Part shown: positions 34,276-45,586 of the stretch, piece after piece
How positions within the stretch are numbered: the first letter of the stretch is position 1
Layout: the number at the start of each line of letters is the position of its first letter
Assembly: GCF_022539505.1 (NCBI RefSeq)
Contig: NC_061514.1
Coordinates: 41,900,869-41,964,868 of the forward strand
DNA: 64,000 bases
Reading direction: 5' to 3'
Source of the DNA: Lolium rigidum
Taxonomy: Eukaryota > Streptophyta > Magnoliopsida > Poales > Poaceae
The notes under the pieces: model-generated
Databases searched by the model: none
The model's input: only the letters and a program-made list of their open reading frames with translations
Told to the model about the DNA's origin: nothing
Program-made: the position numbers and the translations under genes

Positions 34276-35960
34276 AGGACGCGAAGCTCGGGGTGGCGGT
34301 GATGGAACACGGTACTTGTCTCTGCCAGTGTACATTGCATCCTTTCCCTTTGCCGGATTTTTCGGAGTTGAATCCGATGGTATGGGGATTGGATTTGGAT
34401 GATCTCTGACTTTCCTCCCCGCGCTCCGTAGATCCGGTGCGCGACTCGCCATCACGGTTTTGACTTGCTATGGCGTCCTTCTGCGCGGTAGATATGCATT
34501 GCTCCGGATTGGATGCTAACTCGCGCGAAGTGTCCGCCTTGCTCGTTGTCTGCATTGCCGAGGCAACGAGCTTCCGGACGTAGTTGATGTCAATCTCCTC
34601 GTCCTTCTTTTTCGTGATCTCCGCAGCCTTCTTCATGTTATCCTTTGGGGTTGCGAGCGGCTGTTGTTCCGTGGGTGTTGCAAAGGTAATCCTGCGGGGG
34701 AGGGATGGCTTCTCGAGCGATCCTATCGCCCTCCGCCTGCTGAGCGGCTAACCTTTTCTCCCACTCCTTTCGGAGTCCCTTGGTTGTTGCCATCATTTCG
34801 TCGACTTCGCGATCCTTTTTTAGGGAGTAGTCCACAAAATTTGCAGCTAAGGTTCTTTCTTCCCTCATGGCGGCTGCGGTCCTGGCGAACTTCTGAGCTG
34901 TTGCCAGCATCTCCTGCCGTTTGGCTTCTAAGGCCTCCGGGTCTGCAGCCTCCTCGGGAGTTATTGGTTTGTTGAGGATATCAGACTTTGCGACTAAATC
35001 CATGCGCGCCTGCTCGACCATCTCTTCCGGTGATAGGACATCCTTTCCTGGTTGTGGTCCTAAGGGAGGCCTCACGTTGGATGGTCCTGGGCTGGAGTTG
35101 GAGGCTTCGTCTTCCGTTTCCGGCTGATCCAGCGGTGCCACGGTTGCTAGAACCTGCATCGGCTGGGCGGATTCCACTTCAGCTTGCTCACCGCCTCCGA
35201 GTTCCTCGAGCTTGCGGTTGAATTCCTCTGTATTCATGGATGAAGCGCCGTCATCTTCTTCCCCAATCGCGAGCTCTTTCGTCAAGCGATTATATTCTTC
35301 TGTGCCTATTGAGGAGGCATCATCGGAATTTGCGCTTAGGTTACCGAGGATTGATTCCTCAGGGTTTCCGGCTTCCTCTTGTCCCGGAGCGTCGCTGTCT
35401 CCGACTGCTTCTGGCAGATCCGGAGCTACGTTATTTCCGGGTGCCTCGACCTGCAAAGGATCGGCCTCGTCCTGGTGGAGGGCGTCTCCTGCGGTATGGG
35501 CCAAGAAGTGCACGAAGTGACACCTTTGCTTCTCTAACACCTGGGAGACCCAGCGGATCCGCATTGGTCTTCCACCGTTTTCTCCTGCTCAGGGGCGGAT
35601 TGGGTGGGTTTTGATTTTTCCTGATCTAAGGCGGAACCTTCCTTAAGAAGCTCCTGCGACTCAGATCGGATCTTCGCGACGGCGTCCAGCTCAGCGGCGG
35701 ACACGTCAGCGTTACTTACCAATGCGTTTCCGTCGGAATCGACGGTCTCGCCGATGAAGATGTGGATGCCGCCGATTGGGACGATGGAGAGCTTGACGGG
35801 GTTTGTCCTAGCCGGAATCCAGAATTCGTCCGGACGGATGATCGGAAAATTCCCGGCGTAGAGTACGCGCCCCACAGCGATCGAGTCGTCGTAGCTTCCC
35901 ATGGCGGAGCCCTCCCGGCTCCGGCCTCCGGACGCCTCGGGCCCCACGGTGGGCGCCAAC
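34276..35960 (-). pseudogene. Tat-like Gypsy gag region, frameshifted and cut by the nested element
   Basis: From the primer binding site the minus strand reads a frame starting MGSYDDSIAVGRVLYAGNFP (about 35899) and rich in EPIIRP/GIHIFIGET-like text to 35534. A second frame (35564-34638) is strongly acidic (SANSDDASSIGTEEYNRL, EMVEQARMDLVAKSD, LKKDREVDEMMATTKGL). A third (34636-34276) contains KKKDEEIDINYVRKLVASAM. This matches the long acidic N-terminal region before capsid in Tat-type Gag. It is cut at 34275 by the Sabrina-like element, and the capsid core, zinc knuckle and all of pol are missing from the other side. Confidence 0.7.
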
Positions 35961-36521
35961 CGCCGTTGCCTGATCGACGATACCTCGGAGGAGGGATCCT
36001 CACGAGGGGGAGAAGAAGTAGGGGCCATAGGGCGGAGTGCACACGGGACGGTGGTACGCGAGTTACCCAGCCTCGGAACACCCGCACGATGACAGGGCCT
36101 ACCGCTCGCTTGTCCGGAATTATCCGGGGCGCTTGCGCGTTGTTACAATGGTTGTGGTTGTGCCTCTAGGGCTCCCGGGATCCGGCTTATAAAGGCGCAC
36201 GGATCTAGGGTTTACACGGAGAGTCCTAGCCGGAATACAAGTTGCCTAACTACGGTACAATATCTTGCCGTGTACGTCAAGGATCCGCCTTCCTTATGGC
36301 CATACTGGATCCGGATACTTTATGGGCCTCCACGGATCCGGCCTCCTTCGTAGGTCGGTTAGGATCCGGCTCCGAGTTCCCGGGCTGGACTTCATCCTTC
36401 TTGATCAACAAGCAATCGGGCCGCCCGATGGGCCCCATGCCACCATCACCGTCTGTGGGCCACCCGGGCTTGCCGGATCTAGGCCACGTCGTTGATATAC
36501 CCATAAAGTATACCCACAACA
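35961..36521 (-). repeat. 5' LTR of the Tat-like Gypsy
   Basis: 561 bp. Its inner end reads CGCCGTTGCC where the 3' LTR has TGTCGTTGCC, so two transitions have damaged the terminal dinucleotide. The primer binding site follows directly. Confidence 0.9.
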
Positions 36522-36807
36522 AACCACAACGGTGATACTAGTGTTGTCAATAGAAGAGTAAATTGAATCTTCACTATATTAGGAGAGACAGACACCCGCA
36601 AAGCCACTTATGCAATACAAGTTGCATGTCGAGCGTGGAGCAAATCTCATGAACGCGGTCATGTAAAGTTAGCCCGAGCCGCTTCATCCCACTATGCCAC
36701 AAAGATGCAAAGTACTCAAACTAAAGACAACATAAGAATCAACGCCCACAAAACTATTATGTTCTACTCGTGCAACCATCTATGCATAGACACGGCTCTG
36801 ATACCAC
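36522..36807 (-). other. Angela/BARE-like untranslated leader, part 1 (next to PBS)
   Basis: 286 bp between the Tat Gypsy and the 5' LTR, with the second AACCA copy at 36522-36526 and the primer binding site at 36791-36806. No coding sequence. Confidence 0.75.
36791..36806 (-). other. Primer binding site (initiator tRNA-Met)
   Basis: The minus strand reads TGGTATCAGAGCCGTG one base after the LTR end, complementary to the 3' end of initiator tRNA-Met, as in most plant Copia elements. It fixes the element's orientation. Confidence 0.85.
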
Positions 36808-38570
36808 TGTAGGGATACGTTTGCATAGAAAACAAAAAAAATCCTACGACGAGAACGCAATCCAAGCCAAGATGCAATCTAGAAGACGGGAGCAACGAGG
36901 GGATGATCGAGACTCGCCCTTGAAGATTTCCAAAGCCTATAAGAGTAGACTCTTATTGCTGCGGTAGACGATCACTTACCGCTTGCAAAAGCGCGTAGAA
37001 GATCTTGATCACGGTGCCACAATCGGGCAGCACCTCCGTACTCGGTCACACGTTCGGTGTTGATGAAGACGACGTCCTTTTCCCCGTTCCTGCGGGCAGC
37101 GGAAGTAGTAGCTCCTCCTTGAATCTGGCAGCACGACGGCTATGGAGAACTCCGGCGGAGCTTCGCTAAGCGTTGCGGGAGAGGTGGAGGAGTGGGGCGG
37201 CTAGAGTTTGGGGAGAGGGGGTGGCCGGCCACTATGGGGTGCGGCCAAGCTATGGCTTTTGTGTGGCCGGCCCTCTCCCCTTGGCCCTCATTATATAGGT
37301 GGAACACCCAAGAGTTGGTGTACAAGTCTTCGAATAAGACCCCAACCCAAAACCTTCCATGTGTAGGGAAACCTACCCAAGGTGGGATTCCCACCTCAAG
37401 TGGGACTCCCACCTTTCCATCGGGGGGGGTGGCCGGCCACCTTGGTGGAGTCCACCTGGGACTCCACCCCTCTAGGGTTGGCCGGCCATGGGTGGTGGAG
37501 TCCCTCCGGGACTCCGCCTTCCAAAGTGATTTCTTCCAGACTTTTCTAGAACCTTCTAGAACCTTCCATAAATGCACCGGATCATTTTCAAACTTATAAA
37601 ATGACTTCCTATATATGAATCTTATTCTCCGGACCATTCCGGAACTCCTCGTGATGTCCAGGATCCCATACGAGAATTCGAACAAAAGATTCGAACTCCA
37701 TTCCATAGTCAAGTTCTACTATTACAACATCAAACCTTAAGTGTGTCACCCTACGGTTCGCGAACTATGTAGACATGGTTGAGTACTCTCTCCGACCAAT
37801 AACCAATAGCGGGATCTGAAGATCCATAATGGCTCCCACATATTCAACGATGACTTAGTGATCGAATGAACCATTCACATACGATACCAATTCCCTTTGT
37901 CACGCGATATTTTACTTGTCCGAGGTTTGATCATCGGTATCACTCTATACCTTGTTCAACCTCGTCTCCCGACAAGTACTCTTTACTCGTACCGTGGTAT
38001 GTGGTCTCTTATGAACTTATTCATATGCTTGCAAGACATTAGACGACATTCCACCGAGAGGGCCCAGAGTATATCTATCCGTCATCGGGATGGACAAATC
38101 CGACTGTTGATCCATATGCCTCAACTCATAATTTCCGGATACTTAATCCCACCTTTATAACCAACCATTTACGCAGTGGCGTTTGATGTAATCAAAGTAC
38201 CTTTCCAGTATAAGTGATTTACATGATCTCATGGTCATAAGGACTAGGTAACTATGTAACGAAATCTTATAGCAAATAACTTAATGACATGATCTTATGC
38301 TACGCTTAATTGGGTGTGTCCATTACATCACTCATATAATGATATAACCTTGTCATTAATAACATCCAACGTTCATGATTATGAAACTAATCATCTATTA
38401 ATCAACAAGCTAGTTAAGAGGCTTACTAGGGACTTATTGTTTGTTTACATAACACACATGTATCAATGTTTCGGTTAATACAATTATAGCATGGTATATA
38501 AACATTTATCATAAACATAAAGATATATAATAACCACTTTTATTATTGCCTCTTGGGCATATCTCCAACA
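36808..38570 (-). repeat. 5' LTR of the Angela/BARE-like element
   Basis: 1763 bp, adjacent to the tRNA-Met primer binding site at its left and to the CTTTC duplication at its right. The conserved TATA box is at 37290-37299 (minus strand). Confidence 0.93.
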
Positions 38571-38575
38571 CTTTC

Positions 38576-39331
38576 AAACTCCACACAGAGTGCACATTAA
38601 CAGGCAAGATGCCCCAAAGTTAAATATCATACATGGGTTTTACACTATAAACGCCATTAGCTCCCACATGCAAATGAGAGCATCACTTTCATCAATTAGA
38701 TGGAGAGTTTGAGCAATTTGTAGTATTTCATACCATTGGAGCATTAATCTATGATCAAAGCATCTAACAAAAGTAACTCTCAAAAGTGCTCCGTCCCATA
38801 GATCAGAAATAGTATGATTCTCTTCATTAACTAAGTAATAAATCTCCCAGTACTGGATATCAAGGCTACAAGTACCAAACCAGTGGTCCTCCCAAAACTT
38901 CACTTTCATACCATTTTTGACCTCCACTGATAACCCATTTTGGCAGCTTTGGCAGCCCATAACACACATTTCCAGAATGGGGAAGCACCAATGGTAGAGC
39001 AAGAAAAAAAATGTAAGGGTTATCAACCCTAAATTTATGTTCTATGATTTGCTTCCAAAGCTTATTCTCATCCAAACTATATGTTTTAACCTAGGAAGCA
39101 AGTAGGAAAAGAGTCATCTCAACTAAGTCAGGGATAGCAAGCCCCCCAAATTCTTTTTTTTTTGGTGATTAATCCCCAATTAGCTAGATGGTATTTATGA
39201 TGACCCTCATAATTTTCCCATAGGCAACGAGCCATCTGAGAGTTAATCAAGGACATAGCCAATTTAGGGAATATGATGACACTTAGCAGATAGAGATGAA
39301 TACTAGATAAAATTCTTCTACCCAGCTCCAA
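38576..39331 (-). pseudogene. LINE (L1-type) ORF2, RT C-terminal part
   Basis: The other half of the LINE at 12175-12877. The minus strand reads GRRILSSIHLYLLSVIIFPK and SQMARCLWENYEGHHKYHLA (39331-39128). After a frame break come VKNGMKVKFWEDHWFG and YWEIYYLVNEENHTISDLWDG (39026-38640). These are the post-catalytic RT segment of plant LINE ORF2. The catalytic YxDD region lies further 5' and is absent, so the LINE is 5'-truncated near 39335. At 38576 the frame joins the zf-RVT part once the 25.7-kb insertion is ignored. Confidence 0.82.
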
Positions 39332-39334
39332 TTT

Positions 39335-41919
39335 AGGGTTGGATCTTGTTCAAGAAGATTACCTTGTATGTGAGTTGGTGCGCCCATGTTCGGTGCACCA
39401 CCACTCCCCACTTTCGCAGGAGGTGGCTGACCACGCCCACCTGCGCCTCACCCACCCTCCAAATCTTCCACCACCTCTTCCACCCCGGCCATCTTCACCA
39501 CATCAACAAAACATTTCTTCCCAGTCTCAGCTCCCCACAGATCAGCAAAACTAATCTTCGTAGGAACCAGTAGGTGTTCTCCATAAGCAGGGAAGCAATT
39601 TGCAGGAGTGAAATACCTATTCACCCTTAGCTCCTTCCTAACCCAGACTAGTGTGGGGACAGAAGTTGAAACCCTAGATCTCCGATCAGTTTTCGATGGA
39701 AACCTTCTCGAGGCTACTACCTTCTTATCACCTGGAGGAAACACATAGTTAAACTTGGCCTTCCGACAATCCCCATTAATGGCCCAGATAATGCCAGGTG
39801 TTTCACATCCACGATCGATGCCTAAAGGAGACGGGGTGTCTCTAAGCAGCGCCCCCCCTACACAGGAAGACAACCGACCACGCCTTTGGTCCCAACTCTC
39901 CCCCAGCAGTGCATCTTCCCTTCGCAATGGAGACCCGGACCTTGTAGGCGATGGGTCTACGAATCCGATCCGCCCTCAGCCTCTAGACCCCAAAACAACG
40001 ATCCTCCGTGAACCGGGCATCACTCCACTTCGCCCTAGAGATTGCGGAGGTGAAGGTCACACGGGCGAGAGAGCCCCTCCCACCGAATACCTCAATATAT
40101 CTTCTACATCTTTGGTTTGTAATAATGAGTGTTTAACATCTGGACCGCTATGTTGTACCACTCCGAAAAAATGTAATATTTATGAAATGGTACTTTGAGC
40201 ATGCAGTGATATGTTGGGTCACCATAGAAAACCGGCGAATTCTTCTCCGGTTGCACCGGTCATCTCCATGAACTCCTCCATTGTCGCCAAGATGAATAGG
40301 GCGGGAGTTGTCAACCCCCAAATTTCGGTGTCAACAAATTTTGAGACCGACAGAAAATCTTGAAAATAATTATAGAATTATCTTTCTCCCAATTTCATCA
40401 AATTTGACAATGTGCTGATTATATTTAAGTTTGGCCCGAGTCCAAATTATATTGAAAACCATACTCCAGGAAATACGTTGAAACTTGGATCCATGTACGA
40501 GGCTGTTGTGTTCAGGGCAGCTTTATACATGCTCGATGACCAGTGGTACATGCTTTGAACGCGAGACTTAATATAATCATGCATGGCACATACCGTACCC
40601 GTTTTCCGAGTCAAGCGCGGCATAAAGCAATCCCGTGTTGATTCAGCGATTGCTTGACTATACTAATTCGGTACATCCCGTCTGCTAGCGTGCGCTCGGC
40701 AGACGGCAGTGCCGTATATATGTACGTTTGGCCAACCGCTACGGCACCGCACCGACATAGAGATATGCTCGGTGGACGAACTATAGCGGGGGCGGCTAGG
40801 TGGCTGGGTGCGGTGGCGCTCACCGACGCGGACGTGGACGTGGAGGTTTCCCTCCTTGGCCACGGCATCCACCACCCGTCTTCATCGTCAGCCCGTATAT
40901 ATGCGGACAAGCCGAGACGGAGACGGAGACGTCAACTTGGTTGGTTGCTTGCCAGTGACGGCAACGTCCCATTATGTGGTGCTAATCATGCACCCTCCCT
41001 AATGACGTCCACTGCAAGGTGATGAGTACCGCCTAATCACGTCCCATCCATCGCGCTTTCTATCCTGCCGCTGCCGCTGCCGCTGCCGCACCGCATCTCC
41101 CTCGCCGGCCACGTCCGTCCGTCCTCTCCGGTAGCCTAAGCTAGGTGCTGGCCCTGACGCGCGCGTAGGTCGCAGGTGTCAGGTGCTCGTGTGCCGACCA
41201 TTCGCTGGGTCGGTTGGTATCTGGATCAGTTACGGTACGTGACGGACGGACGGCCTGGATGCGACTGTGGCGGACGGCGCGGGGTCGGTGTGTCTGAGTG
41301 CCGAAAATCGACGCGACGTGTTGAGGCTGTATGAATTCGTGGTCACGCGTGGGGCCCATGCCCTTGTTGGACTCGAGACTTCTGAGTCCTCACAGTGGAA
41401 GCTGGGTACGCCTGCGTGCACACCAACCATATCCACAGATTAAACTGGACCAGCGGTGCTGGAGAAGCGAGTGGAGTTCCGGTAGAAACACCGCACCGGC
41501 CGCAACGACTTCTTCCCGTCCGTAGCTTGTCGGTGATGCCTAGGATGAAAACGGAGATATACCGACGAAACTAAAGGGGCGGCCGGTATTTCGGACGCCA
41601 AAACAGTCTGTTAGATTTATTTCCGGAGGCCCATATATCCATTTATTGGAGGTGGTGCACTGCTATTTAAAGTCAGTTTCTCAGCTTTTTCCGCATAAAA
41701 CAAATGGAAAGTTATACGTAACCAAAGCATCCTAGTTCATAAAACTAATACAATGTTGAAAATTCAGTTCGGCTCCGGTGCATATGCGCCGGGTGGCCCC
41801 TACTCGTGTTTACATGGGTCCACCGTTGTGTACATGGATCGGAGGACGGAGGTTTTTCTAACAAAGAACCTCTTGGATTGTGCAAAAAAAATTAATCAAA
41901 CTAACATACTTGTCTTAGT
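39335..41919. other. Unassigned sequence; unrecognised 160-codon frame and GC-rich block
   Basis: A minus-strand frame at 39448-39927 (VPTLVWVRKELRVNRYFTPAN, KISFADLWGAETGKKCFVD) looks more protein-like than its neighbours. It could be a LINE ORF1 remnant or gene fragment, but I do not recognise it. A GC-rich block at about 40640-41520 has frames on several strands with no domain, and a (GCTGCC)n microsatellite near 41067-41088. Otherwise nothing is seen. Confidence 0.4.
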
Positions 41920-42340
41920 CACTACAGGAATGGGAGGCTATGCCGAGGGCCAGACTATACGCCGACGGCCAAAAGTCGGGGCCGTCGGCGTATGGCCCGG
42001 CCAGGCCAGCCTCCCCTTTTAACACTCGGCGAAACGTGGCCGTCGGCGTAGCGACCTCTACGCCGAGGGCAGCCCTCGGCATATCTTTGGCCCTAGGCGT
42101 AGACAGGGCTACGCCGACGGCCACCCTCGGCGTAAGCTATTTTTTAAATTTGTCTAATTTTGTAAAAATCATAACTAATTCATATGATGTCAGAAAAATG
42201 CATATGAGGTATCAAAATGTTCAGAAAAACATCCTCTATCCGTTTATGTCAAAATCATGCATATTTGAATCATGTAGAATAACATGTTAACATATAAACA
42301 ATTCAATCACTTTCTTATATGTTTTCAGGTTCCCGTTTTA

Positions 42341-44337
42341 GCCAGATGGCAATTTAAACGAAGTCAGAAAATCTCGCGGAGCCGCATGGCATCATTTTAT
42401 GTCTCCTAGTAACCACTCCAAAAGATGGAATTGGGATACGATAATTATTTTGGAAAACCCTTCACGAACAGGGCTATCAAGTCCGGATTTCTATGGCTTT
42501 TAGGGCAATGAGTAGGAAACGGCCCGTGACACCGCATAGTTTGTCGGAACGAGACCATATTTGGCACGTGCGTGGTCCCTGGGATGGGAAGCAAGGCCCC
42601 GGGAGTGCATTTCCAATCCGACCCATGGGCGATGGTTTTTTCATTTTTAGGGGTGCCAAAACAGGTTTTTTTTGTGAAGGAACTACATGGGGCGCATTTT
42701 AGTATTGCGCGAGACCTCTGCGTAGTGGTAGGACACCGCCTTCGCACCCCATATCACATGCCATATGTGCACGCTAGCTATCTGGGAATCCATGCGGCTT
42801 CCTGCGGTGTCCCGCCGAATCCGCCGGAAAGTGACCGGATTTGAACTAGGGCTACACTTTCCGTCGCTCAATAAATTCCGCAAAAATTGTTTTTAGGTCT
42901 ATGACATATCAGTTTATGTGCTAATTTTTGTCCGTTTAGCGCGATGGTAAACGGATGCACCAGCGCGCCCGGTACGGCCATACCGCATCTCCGTGGGGGG
43001 CCCTTTTGGCCAAATGACAATTTAAACAAAGTAAGAAAATCCCGCGGAGCCGCATGGCGTCATTTTATGTGTCCTAGTAACCACTCGAAAAGTTGGAATT
43101 AGGATACGGAAATTATTTTGGAAAACCCTTCACAAACAGGGCTATCACGTCCGGAGTTCTATGGCTTTTAGGGCAAATGAGTAGGAAACGGCCCGTGACA
43201 CCGCATAGTTTGTCGGAACGAGGCCATATTTGGCACGTGTGTGGTCCCTGGGATGGGAAGCAAGGCCCCGGGAGCGGATTTCCAATCCGACCCATGGGCG
43301 ATGGTTTTTTCATTTTCGGGGTGCCAAAACGGGTTTATTTTGTGAAACGACTACATGGGGCGCATTTTAGTATTGCGCGAGACCTCCGCGTAGTGGTAGG
43401 ACACCGCGTTCGCACCACATATCACATGCCATATGTGCGCGCTAGCTATCTGGGAATCCATGCGGCTTCCTGCGGTGTCCCGCCGAATCCGTTGGAAACT
43501 GACCGGATTTGAACTAGGGGTACACTTTCCGTCGCTCAATAAATACCAGGAAAAATGTTTTTAGGTCTATGACATATCACTTTATGTGCTAATTTTTTTC
43601 CGTTTAGTGCGATGGTAAACGGATGCACCCGGCGCGCCCGTACGGGCATACCGCATCTCCGTGGGGCCCGTTTTGGCCAAATGGCAATTTAAACGAAGTC
43701 GGAAAATCCAACGGAGCAAGCATGGCGTCATTTTATGTGTCCTAGTAACCACTCCAAAAGTCGGAATTACGATACGGCAATTACTTTGGAAAACCCTTCA
43801 CAAACAGGGCTATCACGTCCGGAGTTCTATGGCTTTTAAGGCAAATGAGTAGGAAACGGCCCGTGACACCGCATAGTTTGTCGGAACGAGGCCATATTTG
43901 GCATGTGCGTGGTCCCTGGGATGGGAAGCAAGGCCCCGGGAGCGGATTTCCAATCCGACCGATGGGCGATGGTTTTTTCATTTTGGGGTGCCAAAACGGG
44001 TTTATTTTGTGAAGCAGCTACATGGGGCGCATTTTAGTATTGCGACCTCCGCGTAGTGGTAGGACACCGACTTCGCACCACATATCACATGCCATATGTG
44101 CGCGCTAGCTATCTAGGAATCCATGCGGCTTCCTGCGGTGTCCCGCCGAATCCGCTGGAAACTGACCGGATTTGAACTAGGGGTACACTTTCCGTCGCTC
44201 AATAAATTCCGCAAAAAATGTTTTTATGTCTATAACACATCACTTTATGTGCTAATTTTTGTCCGTTTAGCGTGTTGGCGAACGGTGCACCAGCCCGCCC
44301 GATACGGCCATTTCGCAACTCGCGAGGGGTCGTTTTG
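42341..44337. repeat. Three tandem units of about 668 bp inside the CACTA element
   Basis: Units at 42341-43008, 43009-43675 and 43676-44337, each starting GCCAGATGGCAATTTAA or a near variant, with a fourth start at 44338 that soon diverges. Unit length is 662-668 bp. The middle unit has a 139-codon plus-strand frame (43093-43512) that is broken in the others, so coding use is doubtful. Confidence 0.92.
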
Positions 44338-44694
44338 GCCACATGGCAAATTGGGCGTCATATTTGGATTCCTCTAATTTTTAGGTTCAAATGATGATAT
44401 GTATGTTATATTTAGATTCCTCTCATTTTTCTAATCGATTTAGACATATTATTTGTGGAATTTTGATTTTCCGATTTAAAGTTATTAATTATTCAATATT
44501 AAATAGAAAAAAGACCAAAAAATAAAATCATTTTATTTTTATTTGAATTTAATATTATTATTACTTATATATATTCATTGTTGTCTACTTAAGTAATTGT
44601 TTGGGATTCAAAAATAAAGAAGTGTGCATCACGGTTCAAGGGTTAATAGGGTTGATATGCTATTATTATCGTGAAGAGGTGTCAATTCTATAAT

Positions 44695-44775
44695 GGAAGC
44701 TCATTCGAATGGAACCAAGAAGTTAAGCGTGCTGAGGCTGGAGTAGTGTGAGGATGGGTGACCGATTGGGAAGTT
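44695..44775 (+). ncRNA. 5S-rRNA-like segment (box A, intermediate element and box C region)
   Basis: The stretch GAAGTTAAGCGTGCT (44719-44733), GAGTAGT, then AGGATGGGTGACC (44751-44763) and TGGGAAGT (44766-44773) follows the 3' half of plant 5S rRNA in order and spacing. By eye about 46 of 56 positions match the plant consensus I know. This region holds the internal RNA polymerase III promoter of 5S genes. The 5' half of 5S is not recognisable and no clean oligo-T terminator follows at once. It may be a remnant of a 5S-bearing TRIM retrotransposon (Cassandra type) or a sequence proper to this CACTA family. It is not a functional 5S gene. Confidence 0.75.
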
Positions 44776-45216
44776 TAACCATGATTGTAATTTGACATAA
44801 GATTAAGTATAGTTAGAGTTAAAAGTGTATTGGGTGAAAGATAAAAAAGGAAAAAAAAGGAAAAAAAGGAAAAAATTGTGTAAAAGAAATTAAAATTTTA
44901 AAAAATTTAAAAGTCTATGCCTAGGGTTTTGCCGTCGGCATATAGATAAAAATAAAAAAAAATTTCGAAATTTTTTTGTTTGAATTTTTTTGGAAACGGG
45001 AAATTTGAATTTTTTAAAAGTCTATGCCGAGGGTTTTGTCGTCGGCGCTACGCCGAGGGCCGGGCTACGCCGACGGCGATAGTGGCTTTGCCGATGGACT
45101 TACACGCCGAGGAGCTATGCCGAGGGCGGCCCTCGGCATAGCCTACGCCGAGGGCGAAAGCATGGTACGCCGAGGGTTCCCGGCCCTCGGCATATAGCCC
45201 CATTCCTGTAGTGAGT

Positions 45217-45583
45217 TCGCCAGAAAAAATCAAATATGATGATATATCATGAAAATATAATAAAATTCTAAGTAACACAGATTAACTAGAAAATATAATA
45301 TATCATTTTAACTTATCTTATGTTCGGTATGCTGCATGAATAGGCAAGCTACGATAACCCTAAAACGGAAATTGCACATTAATCGAAAACGAAATTCCGC
45401 TTCAGTTTCTATTCATGTGGAAAAGGCTGTTCTTTGTTAGTTTCCACTAAAAATGTTTCGTTTTATTTTCGTTTCGTCAAATTCCATTTTCGTTCCCATA
45501 TTTTCTTTCCATTTCCCTTTTTTCAGGAGAAGGAACTTTCTTCTTTCGCTCTATTTTTATTCCTAATACCTCATTTATGGTAT
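45217..45583. other. Spacer between the two CACTA elements
   Basis: 367 bp of AT-rich sequence with short TTTCGTTTT-type runs and no frame of note. It is presumably older repeat or host DNA into which both elements inserted. Confidence 0.5.
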
Positions 45584-45586
45584 GGT

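Larger units (their letters stand above)
22842..36521 (-). mobile_element. Ty3/Gypsy retrotransposon, probable Tat lineage, with antisense gene and nested element
   Basis: LTRs of 559 bp (22842-23400) and 561 bp (35961-36521) with 5-bp duplication AACCA at 22837-22841 and 36522-36526. The minus strand reads LTR, a GTTGGCGCCCACCGT primer-binding-like sequence (35945-35960), gag-like frames, the nested element, then an extra gene in the opposite (plus) orientation, then a polypurine tract CTTCGGGGGCTAC directly at the left LTR. An antisense gene between pol and the 3' LTR is a known trait of Tat-lineage Gypsy elements. No protease, RT or integrase was found in what remains, so it is non-autonomous or has lost pol. 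Confidence 0.88.
12878..38570 (-). mobile_element. Angela/BARE1/WIS-like Copia retrotransposon with nested insertions
   Basis: Bounded by LTRs of about 1.77 kb that begin TGTTGGAGATATGCCC and end ATCCCTACA on the minus strand, the recognised form of the Angela/BARE1/WIS group. The exact 5-bp duplication CTTTC is at 12873-12877 and 38571-38575, inside a LINE. The primer binding site TGGTATCAGAGCC (minus strand, 36794-36806) matches initiator tRNA-Met and sits one base from the right LTR, so the right LTR is the 5' one. Reading leftward: leader, gag, decayed pol, an internal LTR stub (16404-16500), a second fresher pol 3' half, then the 3' LTR. It contains a MULE and a Tat Gypsy with its own nested element. 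Confidence 0.92.
41920..45213. mobile_element. Non-autonomous CACTA transposon
   Basis: Termini CACTACAGGAATGGG and its complement CCCATTCCTGTAGTG, with 3-bp duplication AGT at 41917-41919 and 45214-45216. Subterminal regions (41930-42135 and 44920-45200) are crowded with direct and inverted copies of TACGCCGAGGGC/TACGCCGACGGC, the expected transposase-binding repeats. No transposase frame is present. Inside are three tandem units of about 668 bp and a 5S-rRNA-like segment. Confidence 0.93.

Noticed and set aside
39755..40198. 147-codon plus-strand frame
   Set aside because: No recognisable domain, low-complexity serine/proline content, and it overlaps the opposite frame at 39448-39927, which looks somewhat more protein-like.
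42341..44337. CRISPR-like or gene-family tandem array
   Set aside because: Units are 668-bp direct tandem copies within a CACTA transposon. There are no short spaced repeats, and the genome is a plant.
44695..44775. Functional 5S rRNA gene
   Set aside because: Only the 3' half is recognisable, with several changes in the intermediate region. There is no complete 120-nt gene and no 5S array.
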